This document shows, piece by piece, positions 19,488-28,743 of a stretch of 64,000 nucleotides of DNA. Every line of letters starts with the position of its first letter. Positions within the stretch are counted from its first letter, which is position 1. The notes under the pieces are model-generated. The model did no database searches. It was not told where the DNA came from and saw only the letters and a program-made list of their open reading frames with translations. This DNA comes from Mucilaginibacter rivuli. GTDB taxonomy: Bacteria; Bacteroidota; Bacteroidia; Sphingobacteriales; Sphingobacteriaceae. A program made the translations under genes and the position numbers. The DNA lies in assembly GCF_019391655.1 (NCBI RefSeq), contig NZ_JAHXPQ010000002.1, positions 496,001-560,000 on the forward strand, read 5' to 3'.

Positions 19488-20078
19488 ATGACACTCGCTT
19501 TTTCTATATTAATGCAGCTTTTGCTGTTTTTGCCCGGCAATAGCATTGCCAATAAAAGCACGGTTAATACGTTAGGTAGCAATACGGATACAATTTTGCG
19601 AAAGGTAAAACCTAAAATTGTTTTCCCAACGCCAACTGTTCCGAGGCTGTTTTATATTCAACGTGATCCGAATAGCAATACCATTATTTATGATCTGAAT
19701 ACTGATAAGGCCGGTAACATTGATAAGGATGAGCCGGTACATGTTTACTGGGTGAAATACAATGAGCGCGGCCAAAAGGAGGAACTTAATTTTATTCAAC
19801 GTAAATTTGCCTACGGAATATCTACAAAGCCTATTGGTAACGATAAGTTTGATGTAAGGATAGTAGCTTATAAAAAATACCCTCTTGTTTTAAGAAAGGG
19901 CGACAGCGATAATAAGTTCCATATTTTCGCAAATATTGAAAAAAAGGAAGCCATGGTTAGCAGGATATTTCTCCGGATAGAGGGAGGTTCGTTCTGGTTT
20001 CCGAATGTAGTTTATATTGAGGTAAAAGGTACCGACCCGGCAACCGGAAAAGAGTTAACCGAGCGGTTTAAGCCATAA
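19488..20078 (+). CDS. DUF4833 domain-containing secreted protein
   Basis: 196 residues with a hydrophobic N-terminus that can act as a signal peptide. The core PRLFYIQRDPNSNTIIYDLN ... DEPVHVYWVKYNERGQKEELNFIQRKFAYG matches the DUF4833 family of Bacteroidota. No catalytic motif is visible. It sits 21 nt after the DUF5686 gene and 8 nt before the fatty acid hydroxylase gene, so the three form a likely operon concerned with the envelope. Confidence 0.82.
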   Translation: MTLAFSILMQLLLFLPGNSIANKSTVNTLGSNTDTILRKVKPKIVFPTPTVPRLFYIQRDPNSNTIIYDLNTDKAGNIDKDEPVHVYWVKYNERGQKEELNFIQRKFAYGISTKPIGNDKFDVRIVAYKKYPLVLRKGDSDNKFHIFANIEKKEAMVSRIFLRIEGGSFWFPNVVYIEVKGTDPATGKELTERFKP

Positions 20079-20086
20079 GAGTTATT

Positions 20087-20707
20087 ATGAAGAAGAATTA
20101 TGTTTCCAACTCTCCCGAGTCGATAAGGATGTTTAAAAGCGACTTGTTTGAAGCCCTTTCTAAGGTTCATTTTTTTATCCCCCTTATTATTTATATCCCG
20201 GTAATTATCTACATGATCTACAAAGCATTCTTTGTAGCCAACCTTACCATCGGAACCTTCGCCTGGCTTTTTGCAGCAGGCTTATTTGTGTGGACTTTTG
20301 TTGAATACGTATTACACCGTTTTGTATTCCATTTTGTACCCAAAGCTAAATGGGCGCTTCGCCTGCACTTTATATTCCATGGGGTACACCATGATTATCC
20401 TAACGATTTAAAAAGGCTGGTACTGCCACCATCGGCAAGCATACCGCTCGCTACCGGCTTTTTCTTTTTATTTAATGCATTACTGCCTGTAAAATATGTT
20501 TATGGCTTTTACCCGGCTTTTATACTGGGTTATTTGGCTTATGATATGATACACTATGCCATTCACCATTTTAATTTCAAATTTGGTATCTGGAAAAAAA
20601 TAAAACAGCACCATATGCTGCATCATTACCAGGACCCTGACCATGGCTACGGTGTAACTTCCGATTTTTGGGATAAGGTATTCCGCTCGCGTTTCGCTGA
20701 TAAGTAA
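20087..20707 (+). CDS. Fatty acid hydroxylase superfamily (sphingolipid 2-hydroxylase-like)
   Basis: 206 residues, with four or so transmembrane segments and the histidine clusters of the di-iron membrane hydroxylases: HRFVFH, HGVHHDYPND, HYAIHH and HHMLHHYQDPDHGYGVTS. The spacing, and the final GVTSDFWDKVF, resemble the fatty acid 2-hydroxylase (Scs7/FA2H) group, which hydroxylates the N-acyl chain of ceramides, rather than carotenoid hydroxylases. A complete ceramide-type cassette lies about 3 kb downstream on the other strand, and 2-hydroxy-acyl sphingolipids are known from Sphingobacteriaceae. The substrate assignment is therefore a reasonable inference from family and context. Confidence 0.85.
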   Translation: MKKNYVSNSPESIRMFKSDLFEALSKVHFFIPLIIYIPVIIYMIYKAFFVANLTIGTFAWLFAAGLFVWTFVEYVLHRFVFHFVPKAKWALRLHFIFHGVHHDYPNDLKRLVLPPSASIPLATGFFFLFNALLPVKYVYGFYPAFILGYLAYDMIHYAIHHFNFKFGIWKKIKQHHMLHHYQDPDHGYGVTSDFWDKVFRSRFADK

Positions 20708-20755
20708 TCGTACTTCAACTTCAAACTAATTGTAGGTATAATACGTTATGCCTGC

Positions 20756-21259
20756 ATGAAGAAAATGTACCTGTGGCTTTTTGCCATTATATTTATAGTA
20801 CCTGCATCAATAGCGCAATCATCATTGCGTATGAGCGATAGTAAGTTTAAAAGGCAATTTTTAGATAGGATAAATGATCTGCGGCAACGGGGTTGCAATT
20901 GCGGTGGTAGCTTTATGCCGCCGGTGCCTGCTTTGCGTTGGAGCGATGTACTAACAAATGCAGCCCAGGGGCATGCTATGGATATGGCAAAGCGCCACTA
21001 TTTTAGCCACGAAAGTAAAAATGGCCGCACCTTACGCCAAAGAGTTTTAGCTGTTGGGTATGATTATAAAGGCATACAAAAATGGGCCGTTGGCGAAAAT
21101 ATAGCCATGGGTCAGCACAGCATTGATGAGGTAATGGACGGTTGGATAGAAAGCGAAGGCCATTGCAAAAACCTGATGAGTCCGCAATTTAAAGAGGTTG
21201 GTATTTATGAGTACAAATACTTCTGGGTACAGGATTTTGGTGGCCGGACAAGTTTTTAA
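20756..21259 (+). CDS. CAP (SCP/PR1) domain secreted protein
   Basis: 167 residues: signal peptide (ending near SIAQ) and one CAP domain. Family motifs are seen in AQGHAMDMAKRHYFSHES, GENIAMG and WIESEGHCKNLMSP, with the His and Glu residues that line the CAP cavity. The Cys pair in RGCNCGG and the Cys in GHCKN may form disulfides. Bacterial CAP proteins are secreted, and their roles (lipid binding, protease-like or unknown) are not settled. The gene stands 48 nt after the hydroxylase gene. Confidence 0.88.
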   Translation: MKKMYLWLFAIIFIVPASIAQSSLRMSDSKFKRQFLDRINDLRQRGCNCGGSFMPPVPALRWSDVLTNAAQGHAMDMAKRHYFSHESKNGRTLRQRVLAVGYDYKGIQKWAVGENIAMGQHSIDEVMDGWIESEGHCKNLMSPQFKEVGIYEYKYFWVQDFGGRTSF

Positions 21260-21317
21260 TTTCGATTAATAAATCGAAACCTTGTATAACGGCGTACATA
21301 GTAATAAACCATTAAAA

Positions 21318-21842
21318 ATGAAAAAGCTACTGTCTGTTACCACCCTTTCCATATTATTTTCTATCAGCCTGTTCTCGCAAAGCAAAAAGCCTTTAGCTGT
21401 TGGTGATGCAGTGCCTAAGTTTACCTTAACCGACCAGGATGGTAAAGCTTTTAATGTTGCTGATGAGATAGGTAAACATGCTTTGGTGATCTATTTTTAT
21501 CCGAAAGATGAGAGTATGGTTTGTACAAAAGAAGCATGTGCTTTTCGCGATGCGTTTGATTCGTACAAAAAAGAAGGCGCGTTAGTGATAGGCATTAACG
21601 GTGGTACTGTTAAAAGCCATAAAGATTTTGCTAAGCATTACAAATTACCATTTGTTTTACTGAGCGACCCTGATAACAAGGTACTTAATATGTTTGGTGT
21701 TAAAGGTTTTTTGGGGATGACAGGCCGCACAACTTACGTGGTTGACCTGCAGGGGAAGATCATTTACACTTACGATTCGATGATGCATGGTGTGGCGCAT
21801 TCTGATAATGCCTTAGGGGCGTTAAAAGGTATAAAGAAATAA
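21318..21842 (+). CDS. Exported peroxiredoxin (BCP/AhpC-TSA type)
   Basis: 174 residues from the ATG giving MKKLLSVTTL; an upstream in-frame ATG at 21282 would put 12 residues before the signal peptide, so I prefer the later start. After the signal sequence (ending near LFSQ) comes the thioredoxin fold with YFYPKDESMVCTKEACAFRD. The peroxidatic Cys is in VCTKE, and the second Cys five residues later is the BCP-type resolving Cys. The protein reduces hydroperoxides. The signal peptide places it outside the cytoplasm, which is less common for BCP-like enzymes. Confidence 0.88.
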   Translation: MKKLLSVTTLSILFSISLFSQSKKPLAVGDAVPKFTLTDQDGKAFNVADEIGKHALVIYFYPKDESMVCTKEACAFRDAFDSYKKEGALVIGINGGTVKSHKDFAKHYKLPFVLLSDPDNKVLNMFGVKGFLGMTGRTTYVVDLQGKIIYTYDSMMHGVAHSDNALGALKGIKK

Positions 21843-21932
21843 GTTTGCTCCTGTATTCAGAACGAGTATAAACAGCACAAAAATGCCGAGTCATTGCTGT
21901 GTGTTGGATATATTAGTGCAAAATAAATACAC

Positions 21933-22157
21933 ATGGCAACTAAACTTACAATTAATAATAACGGATCAGTTAAAATAGATGGCGACGATTTTGAGATCGT
22001 TGATATGCAGGGTAATGCTTATGGCTTACAGGGCCGTACTGTGGTTTCTATCTGTCGTTGCGGTTTATCGGCAAACAAACCATTTTGCGATGGTTCGCAC
22101 CGAGGTCATTTTGAGCACGAAGCTATAGCTTTTGATCTGCCGCCAAAGAAGGTATAA
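21933..22157 (+). CDS. CDGSH iron-sulfur domain protein
   Basis: 74 residues. The segment CRCGLSANKPFCDGSHRGHF contains the three Cys and one His ligands of the 2Fe-2S CDGSH (mitoNEET-type) cluster in the canonical CxC...CDGSH arrangement. Such small proteins take part in redox or iron-sulfur transfer; the bacterial role is largely unknown. An N-terminal KLTINNNGSVKIDGDDFEIVD stretch probably forms a beta-sheet cap. The gene ends 60 nt before the convergent DUF2490 gene, with a palindromic repeat between them. Confidence 0.92.
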   Translation: MATKLTINNNGSVKIDGDDFEIVDMQGNAYGLQGRTVVSICRCGLSANKPFCDGSHRGHFEHEAIAFDLPPKKV

Positions 22158-22163
22158 TTTAAT

Positions 22164-22220
22164 GTAAGATGGATGATGTAAATGGAAAATGTGAGTTTTT
22201 CAATACATCTTCCATCTTAC
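22164..22220. repeat. Palindromic repeat between convergent genes (GTAAGATGGAAGATGT family)
   Basis: GTAAGATGGATGATGT (22164-22179) and the complement of GTAAGATGGAAGATGT (22205-22220) form an inverted repeat with 15 of 16 pairs. It may terminate transcription from both sides. The right arm overlaps the last codons of the DUF2490 gene. The same 16-mer occurs exactly at 62902-62917 inside the KdsC-like gene, so this is a dispersed repeat and not only a local hairpin. Confidence 0.65.
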
Positions 22221-22978
22221 TCAGGTGTTACAACCTTTTTCTCTTTCCAGAGGTATACGGTTTGGAAATAAGACACCCGCCACACATTCAACTCTTTATA
22301 TTGGTTGCCCGATGGTTGCTGTTGAAACTCATTCATGTAGCCAAATACCAGATTATCATGTTTATTTACCTGGTAACTCAAACCCAGGAAAATCCGGTTT
22401 TGATCGAAATAATTATTGACGATATTTTCACCAAAATTGATGTATAATTCATCGCCAATGGCTGCCGAAAATTGGCCGGGTACAATGCCTTTTTTGCTTA
22501 AAGGTAACTGATAAAAAATATCGTAACGTGCCCGCCAGGTAAAAGTCGAATTATTGGCTAAAGTATAATCATCCAGTATGTTACGTTTAAATCGCTCCTC
22601 TAAACGAATCCATTGCATTAGTTTTTTCTTTTTGTAATAAGTGTACCACTGCAGTTGTTGCCAGCCTGCGTTTTCGGGTTGGTAAATGTGTTGATGGCCT
22701 GCTGCAGGGGCAACATCAATGTAAGTATAACCGGCTGTAAGCTTCGTATCATTATTTATATAATAGGTGCCGCCAATGCGGAAAGTGAGCTGCGAATTAT
22801 CAACTACCGGAAACTTTTGTTGTAATTCATAATCGGTCCATATGCCCCAGTGTTTTGCCAGCCTGATCTGCGGGTAATAACCTAACCATGCCTGGTCGCT
22901 ATAAGTGATTTGTTTATTTTGCGCAAAACCTGATGAAACGGTCAATAAAAAAATGATAAAGGATAAAAAGCGTTTCAT
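22217..22978 (-). CDS. DUF2490 outer-membrane-like protein
   Basis: 253 residues with signal peptide (ending near GFAQ) and a beta-rich sequence with aromatic-ended strands (WGIWTDYELQQKF, FRIGGTYYINNDTKLTAGYTY, RVSYFQTVYLW), as expected for a small outer-membrane barrel of the DUF2490 family. No catalytic motif is visible. It follows the APS kinase gene by about 34 nt on the same strand, so it may be the last gene of the sphingolipid operon. Whether it has a part in lipid export is open. Confidence 0.82.
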   Translation of the reverse strand: MKRFLSFIIFLLTVSSGFAQNKQITYSDQAWLGYYPQIRLAKHWGIWTDYELQQKFPVVDNSQLTFRIGGTYYINNDTKLTAGYTYIDVAPAAGHQHIYQPENAGWQQLQWYTYYKKKKLMQWIRLEERFKRNILDDYTLANNSTFTWRARYDIFYQLPLSKKGIVPGQFSAAIGDELYINFGENIVNNYFDQNRIFLGLSYQVNKHDNLVFGYMNEFQQQPSGNQYKELNVWRVSYFQTVYLWKEKKVVTPE

Positions 22979-23012
22979 ATAGCAGTTATGTTGATGAAGA
23001 ATCCGCTGCGAA

Positions 23013-23636
23013 TCATGTTTTTCCTGTAATTGGGGTATCGTTAATGATGCCTTTTAGATAAAGCATATCTGTTATTAATTTTACTGCATCTATAACAGGC
23101 GTTGTTTCGGTATTGATAATCAGCTCGGGATTGACCGGAACTTCATAAGGCGACGAAATACCGGTGAAATTGGGTATGCGGTTACCTATGGCTTTTTTGT
23201 ACAGGTTTTTCGGGTCGCGCTTAATACACTCTTCAATGCTGCATTTAATGAATACCTCAAAAAACCGATCAGCGGGTACCAAAGCTTTTGCTTCCTCGCG
23301 ATCAGCATTGAAAGGGGAGATGAAGCCACATATCACAACAAAACCCGCCTGGTAAAATAACTTGGCTACTTCGGCGGCGCGGCGTATGTTCTCTTTTCTG
23401 TCATCATCCGAAAAGGTTAAGCCTTTGTTTAAACCCATGCGCAGGTTATCACCATCTAAAACATAAACGTTGATGCCCTTTTCAAATAGCTTTAATTCGG
23501 TTTCCGTCGCGATGGTTGATTTTCCGGAGCCGCTTAGTCCTGTAAACCATATTATAGCACCCTTATGTTTATTACGTGTTTCTATATCAGCAAGGCTGAT
23601 CTTGCTAGATTGCGGGGTTAGGTTATTGGCCGACAT
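23013..23636 (-). CDS. cysC: Adenylylsulfate (APS) kinase
   Basis: About 207 residues from the ATG giving MSANNLTPQ; an earlier in-frame ATG at 23666 would add ten residues and overlap the upstream gene by 10 nt. P-loop GLSGSGKST, the DGDNLRMGLNKGLTFSDDDRKENIRR substrate region and FISPFNADREEAKAL are all present and match full-length CysC. The enzyme phosphorylates APS to PAPS, the sulfonate donor. No ATP sulfurylase (cysD/cysN), PAPS reductase or sulfotransferase lies in the window. It closes the run SPT, acyltransferase, reductase, so sulfation of a lipid or glycan is a possible use. Confidence 0.93.
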   Translation of the reverse strand: MSANNLTPQSSKISLADIETRNKHKGAIIWFTGLSGSGKSTIATETELKLFEKGINVYVLDGDNLRMGLNKGLTFSDDDRKENIRRAAEVAKLFYQAGFVVICGFISPFNADREEAKALVPADRFFEVFIKCSIEECIKRDPKNLYKKAIGNRIPNFTGISSPYEVPVNPELIINTETTPVIDAVKLITDMLYLKGIINDTPITGKT

Positions 23637-23656
23637 GCTAACGCAATAATACAAAT

Positions 23657-24643
23657 TCAAATCCAATGATTAGCTCTATACCATTGGAATGATTCGGTAA
23701 GGCCTGTAAGCAGATCGTGCCCAGGTTGGTAGCCAAGGTCTTGCCTTGCATGTTCAATGTCGCATACCCAGTTGGGAGCGGTGAGTTCATTCAACTTTTC
23801 AATATTTAGCGCGGGGGTAAACTTGCTGTTGGCGTAAACTTTCTCTAAAAATCCCGCCAAGGCACGTACTATTGATAAGGGTAAATGTATTTTAAGCGTT
23901 TTTTTGTTTAATATCTGTTTGCTGTAATTGGCCAGCGCATACCTATCGTAAGCGCGGCCATCACTAATATTATAAGTTTTGTTAGCGATAGCAGAAAACA
24001 AGGAGCTAACCGTAACCTTAGCCAAATCTTTCACATATACAAAGCTTAGCTTTTGAGGTATGTTGCCAATATATGGCTCCAAGCCCTGGCTGAATTTTTT
24101 CAGGATGATGAAAATGTCTTTATCTCTTGGGCCATATACTGCGGTTGGCCTCAGTATAATGAGCGGGAGCGAAGGGAGTTGATTTAGCTGTTCTTCGGCT
24201 AATAATTTACTTTTGCCGTAAGCTGTTACAGGGTTAGGAGTTGTATCATCGTGAATGATGCTGCCGGTATCCTGCAACGGGCCTAATGCGGCAAGGCTGC
24301 TCAAAAAAACAAACTTCTTTAATTTAATATTGGCTTTAGTTGCTGCTAAGGCCAGGTTGTAAGTATAGTCTGCATTTACATGATTATAGTCGGCCTGGGT
24401 TTTGGCAGCGGTTGCTCCGGCGGCGTGTACAATATAGCTGTATTGCTTGTCTTCAAGCTCTTTTACAAGCGATTCAAGGTTATTAAAGTTGAGATAGGTG
24501 AATTGTATACCCAATTCGCGAAGGTGCCTTATATCACTGCTTTTACGCACGGCGGCATATACCTCAAGGTTATTTTTTAAAGCTTCGTTTACCAGGTGGA
24601 AGCCTACAAAGCCGCTGGCGCCGGTTATTAAAACCCGCTCCAT
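23657..24643 (-). CDS. NAD-dependent epimerase/dehydratase, likely ceramide-pathway reductase
   Basis: 328 residues, extended SDR fold. The glycine-rich motif GASGFVGFHL stands at the N-terminus. The catalytic Tyr-Lys is in TAYGKSKLLAE, with the Ser region FVFLSSLAALG before it. In Caulobacter, and by homology in Bacteroides, a protein of this type (CerR) reduces the 3-keto group during bacterial ceramide synthesis, and its gene keeps company with SPT and a GNAT-like acyltransferase. The start overlaps the acyltransferase stop by 1 nt (TAATG), so translation is coupled. The reductase role is inferred from context. Confidence 0.82.
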   Translation of the reverse strand: MERVLITGASGFVGFHLVNEALKNNLEVYAAVRKSSDIRHLRELGIQFTYLNFNNLESLVKELEDKQYSYIVHAAGATAAKTQADYNHVNADYTYNLALAATKANIKLKKFVFLSSLAALGPLQDTGSIIHDDTTPNPVTAYGKSKLLAEEQLNQLPSLPLIILRPTAVYGPRDKDIFIILKKFSQGLEPYIGNIPQKLSFVYVKDLAKVTVSSLFSAIANKTYNISDGRAYDRYALANYSKQILNKKTLKIHLPLSIVRALAGFLEKVYANSKFTPALNIEKLNELTAPNWVCDIEHARQDLGYQPGHDLLTGLTESFQWYRANHWI

Positions 24644-25758
24644 TATATAGCCTTCTCGTAAATGCGGTAAGTTTTGTACGGGTCGCCTTTTATGGCTTCG
24701 ATGGCGCGGTTTACCATGTCGTTGTTCTCCAACGTCCAGCCTGCTTCGGCATGCAAAAAGCCTTTGCGTTTATATTCACGGATAATTGTACCATATAAAA
24801 CCGCTTCGATACCCATTTTACGGTAACCATCAATAACGCCTAAAGCATAAATACGGATGGATGAGATCTTGCGTTTGTTCAGCAGCAATTTAAAAATACC
24901 GGTTGGTAATAAACGGCCGCGTTTTATGGTTTTAAAGATCTCGTTATAGTTTGGTAAAGCCAGTCCAAATGCCACTATTTGCCCTTCATGTTCGGCAACT
25001 AAGGCAAAATCAGGGTCGAGGATGAGTTTAAGGTCTTTGGCCACGTAATCAAACTCATCATCGTTCATCGGCACAAAGCCACTGTTTTGGTCCCATGCTT
25101 TGTTATATACTTCGCGCAGCTTGGCGGCTTCGTTCTTAAAGTCTTTCAGGTTTACTTTACGGATGGTAACGTTGCTGCGTTTCAGGCGCTCCTGTAAGCT
25201 GTCAAGTAAACGTACCGACTTATCATCATAATTCTGCCCGTCCCAATGCCATGCTATCAGGTCAATGTTTTTACTGAAACCATAGTTATCGATGAGTTTA
25301 ACATAATATTCCGCGTTATAGGTCATCATCAGCGTTGGCGGGCTATCAAAACCTTTGATGAGCAAACCACATGGCTCGTTGGTCGAAAAATTTACCGGGC
25401 CTATTATGGTATTGAGTTTACGCTCTTTTAGCCATTCTTTGGCCGTATCGAATAAAAGGTTGGCAGTTTCCTGGTCGTTTATGCAATCGAAAAAGCCGAA
25501 AAAGCCATCTGTTTTTTTATTGAACTCGTTGTGGGCGTTGTTTTGTATGGCGGCTATACGGCCGGTAATCTTATCGCCATCATAAACCAAAAAACATTGC
25601 AGCGTATTGTGTTTGAGGAAAGGATGCTTGGTTAACAGATCGCGCTGAGCTATGAAAAGCTCGGGTACGTAGTTAACATCATTGGCATACAGGTCGTGAG
25701 GAAAATCAATAAAGGCACCAAGCCCTTTTTTTGACCGAACCGGAACAACTTTCTTCAT
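24643..25758 (-). CDS. GNAT-like N-acyltransferase, likely bacterial ceramide synthase
   Basis: 371 residues. The N-terminal part VPVRSKKGLGAFIDFPHDLYANDVNYVPEL (here shown in part) and the C-terminal GNAT-like half, with IYALGVIDGYRKMGIEAVLYGTI as the acyl-CoA binding turn, match the large GNAT-related proteins that sit between SPT and the reductase in bacterial sphingolipid clusters. The Caulobacter homologue (bCerS) N-acylates the 3-keto-sphinganine product. No transmembrane segment is evident. It lies 64 nt after the SPT gene and overlaps the reductase gene by 1 nt. Substrate is inferred, not read from the sequence. Confidence 0.8.
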   Translation of the reverse strand: MKKVVPVRSKKGLGAFIDFPHDLYANDVNYVPELFIAQRDLLTKHPFLKHNTLQCFLVYDGDKITGRIAAIQNNAHNEFNKKTDGFFGFFDCINDQETANLLFDTAKEWLKERKLNTIIGPVNFSTNEPCGLLIKGFDSPPTLMMTYNAEYYVKLIDNYGFSKNIDLIAWHWDGQNYDDKSVRLLDSLQERLKRSNVTIRKVNLKDFKNEAAKLREVYNKAWDQNSGFVPMNDDEFDYVAKDLKLILDPDFALVAEHEGQIVAFGLALPNYNEIFKTIKRGRLLPTGIFKLLLNKRKISSIRIYALGVIDGYRKMGIEAVLYGTIIREYKRKGFLHAEAGWTLENNDMVNRAIEAIKGDPYKTYRIYEKAI

Positions 25759-25822
25759 ACAGTAAGGTTGGGAGGTTTAAATAATCCGCATGCAATTATA
25801 AAAAATGCATACGGATTGTTTT

Positions 25823-27028
<1,206 letters not shown>

Positions 27029-27373
27029 CTATGTTAGCCTTAGCTGAATTTTTTTGTAAAAGTACCACGAAAATAGTAAAACTTAAGTATGGTAACTTTA
27101 TAATTTTTTAACAATCCCTTAATCGCAGATGCAATCGAGGAAGCAAATTACCGATTTTTATTTAAAAGAAATGAAATCAATTTCTCTTTTTGACTTAAAT
27201 ATAACCAAGAATATTTTTGAGAAGTTTGGTTTGAAGCCAGTTTTGTAACATTGATGTCACAACACGTATCCTTTACCTCCTTTACCATGACGTATACGTA
27301 ATTATTGGAATCCGTCGCCAAAAAAAGCCAAATTAATGATTTTACTTTGTGTTGAAAACTCGAATCAGCACTT
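27029..27373. other. 345-nt spacer between SPT operon and RND operon
   Basis: AT-rich divergent spacer without a convincing gene. It holds a very good plus-strand promoter (27189-27219) for the efflux operon, leaving an mRNA leader of about 148 nt before the tolC-like start. I see no clear promoter for SPT on the minus strand, no repressor gene, and no obvious long hairpin. Confidence 0.6.
27189..27219 (+). promoter_or_regulatory. Bacteroidota-type promoter of the RND efflux operon
   Basis: TTTG at 27189-27192, a 19-nt spacer and TATTTTTG at 27212-27219 match both halves of the Bacteroidota consensus (TTTG, N19, TAnnTTTG) exactly. Start of transcription is expected near 27226. Confidence 0.65.
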
Positions 27374-28735
27374 ATGAAAAAATGCAGATATGCTATATTA
27401 ATAGCATTTGCCGGATATATTTTACAGCCCCAACATGTGCTTGCACAAACCAGGCCCGATACTACCATTGGCCCTTTAGTTACGTTACAACAATGTATCA
27501 GTTTTGCCTTGCGTAACCAACCCGCAGTAAAGCAAGCCGGTATTGACGAAGAGATAAATGAAAAGAATATAAGCATTGCCCTTGCCGATTGGTTGCCACA
27601 GGTAAATGCTACAGGAAATGCGCAGCACTATTTTGAGGTGCCTACAACGTATATTCCTAATTTTGCTAACCCCGGCAGCCCGGGTAGCTTCGCCGCAAAT
27701 GGGTTGCCAAATACTTCTACCTTATCGTTACAGGGTACGCAAACTATTTATAACCCAACGGTAGCACTGGCGGCACGTACTTCAAAGTTTAGCAGGCAGT
27801 ATTTTAAACAGAATACTCAAACATCGCAAATTAATGTAGTTGCCGAAGTGAGTAAAGCTTTTTACGATGTACTGTTATCGCAAAAGCAACTTTCTATAAC
27901 CGATGCCGAGATAGTTAGGCTAAAGCAAAGTGTAAAAGACGCGTTTGATAGGTACAACGCCGGCATTGTTGATAAAATAGATTATAAGCAAGCTACCATT
28001 GCTTTAAATAACTCGTTGGCGCAACGTAAGCAATCGCAGGAAGCTATAAAAAGTAAATTGGCTTTTTTAAAACAGATGATGGGTTATGCTACCGAAAAAC
28101 CGGTTCAGTTATCTTATGATTCGGTACGGTTGGAGCAAGAAACCCTTATTGATACCACGCAGGCGCTGGATATAACAAAACGTGTGGAATATAACTTATT
28201 ACAAACCCAGCGTACTTTACAAGGTTTAAATGCCGATTACTACCGCACAAGCTACCTGCCCTCATTATCAGCGTTTGGTACTTATAATCTGGCGTTTTTT
28301 AACAGTAAGCTGCCTGATCTGTACAGCCACTCTTATGCCAACTCGTTGGTTGGGCTTACTGTTAGTATCCCGGTATTTACCGGTACAAAACGCCTGCAAA
28401 ATTTAAGCAAAGCACGTTTACAGGTTGACAGGGCCGATCTGGATATTGTAAATACCCGCAACCTTATCAATACGCAATATGTGCAGGCTTTAGCGGTATA
28501 TAAAAGCAGTTATAATGATTATACTACCTTAAAGCAAAACGTTGCGCTTGCGCGGGATGTATATAATGTAGTAAGCCTGCAATACCGCGAGGGGATAAAA
28601 ACATATTTGAATGTTATTAATGCACAATCGGACCTGCATACAGCTGAGCTGAATTATTTTAATGCCTTGTTTAATGTGCTATCGGGAAAGATAGACCTTC
28701 AGAAAGCTTTAGGCACTTTACCCGTACAATACTAA
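27374..28735 (+). CDS. TolC-family outer-membrane efflux channel
   Basis: 453 residues: signal peptide (ending near HVLAQ), then the OEP domain twice. The first repeat opens with TLQQCISFALRNQPAVKQAGIDEEINE and the helical hairpins end in VALARDVYNVVSLQYREGIKTYLNVINAQSDLHTAELNYFNALFN (given in part), typical of TolC-like channels. It forms the trimeric exit duct for the adaptor and RND pump encoded next, 8 nt downstream. In Bacteroidota the order tolC, adaptor, pump is common but less so than adaptor, pump, tolC. Confidence 0.92.
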   Translation: MKKCRYAILIAFAGYILQPQHVLAQTRPDTTIGPLVTLQQCISFALRNQPAVKQAGIDEEINEKNISIALADWLPQVNATGNAQHYFEVPTTYIPNFANPGSPGSFAANGLPNTSTLSLQGTQTIYNPTVALAARTSKFSRQYFKQNTQTSQINVVAEVSKAFYDVLLSQKQLSITDAEIVRLKQSVKDAFDRYNAGIVDKIDYKQATIALNNSLAQRKQSQEAIKSKLAFLKQMMGYATEKPVQLSYDSVRLEQETLIDTTQALDITKRVEYNLLQTQRTLQGLNADYYRTSYLPSLSAFGTYNLAFFNSKLPDLYSHSYANSLVGLTVSIPVFTGTKRLQNLSKARLQVDRADLDIVNTRNLINTQYVQALAVYKSSYNDYTTLKQNVALARDVYNVVSLQYREGIKTYLNVINAQSDLHTAELNYFNALFNVLSGKIDLQKALGTLPVQY

Positions 28736-28743
28736 AATACACA

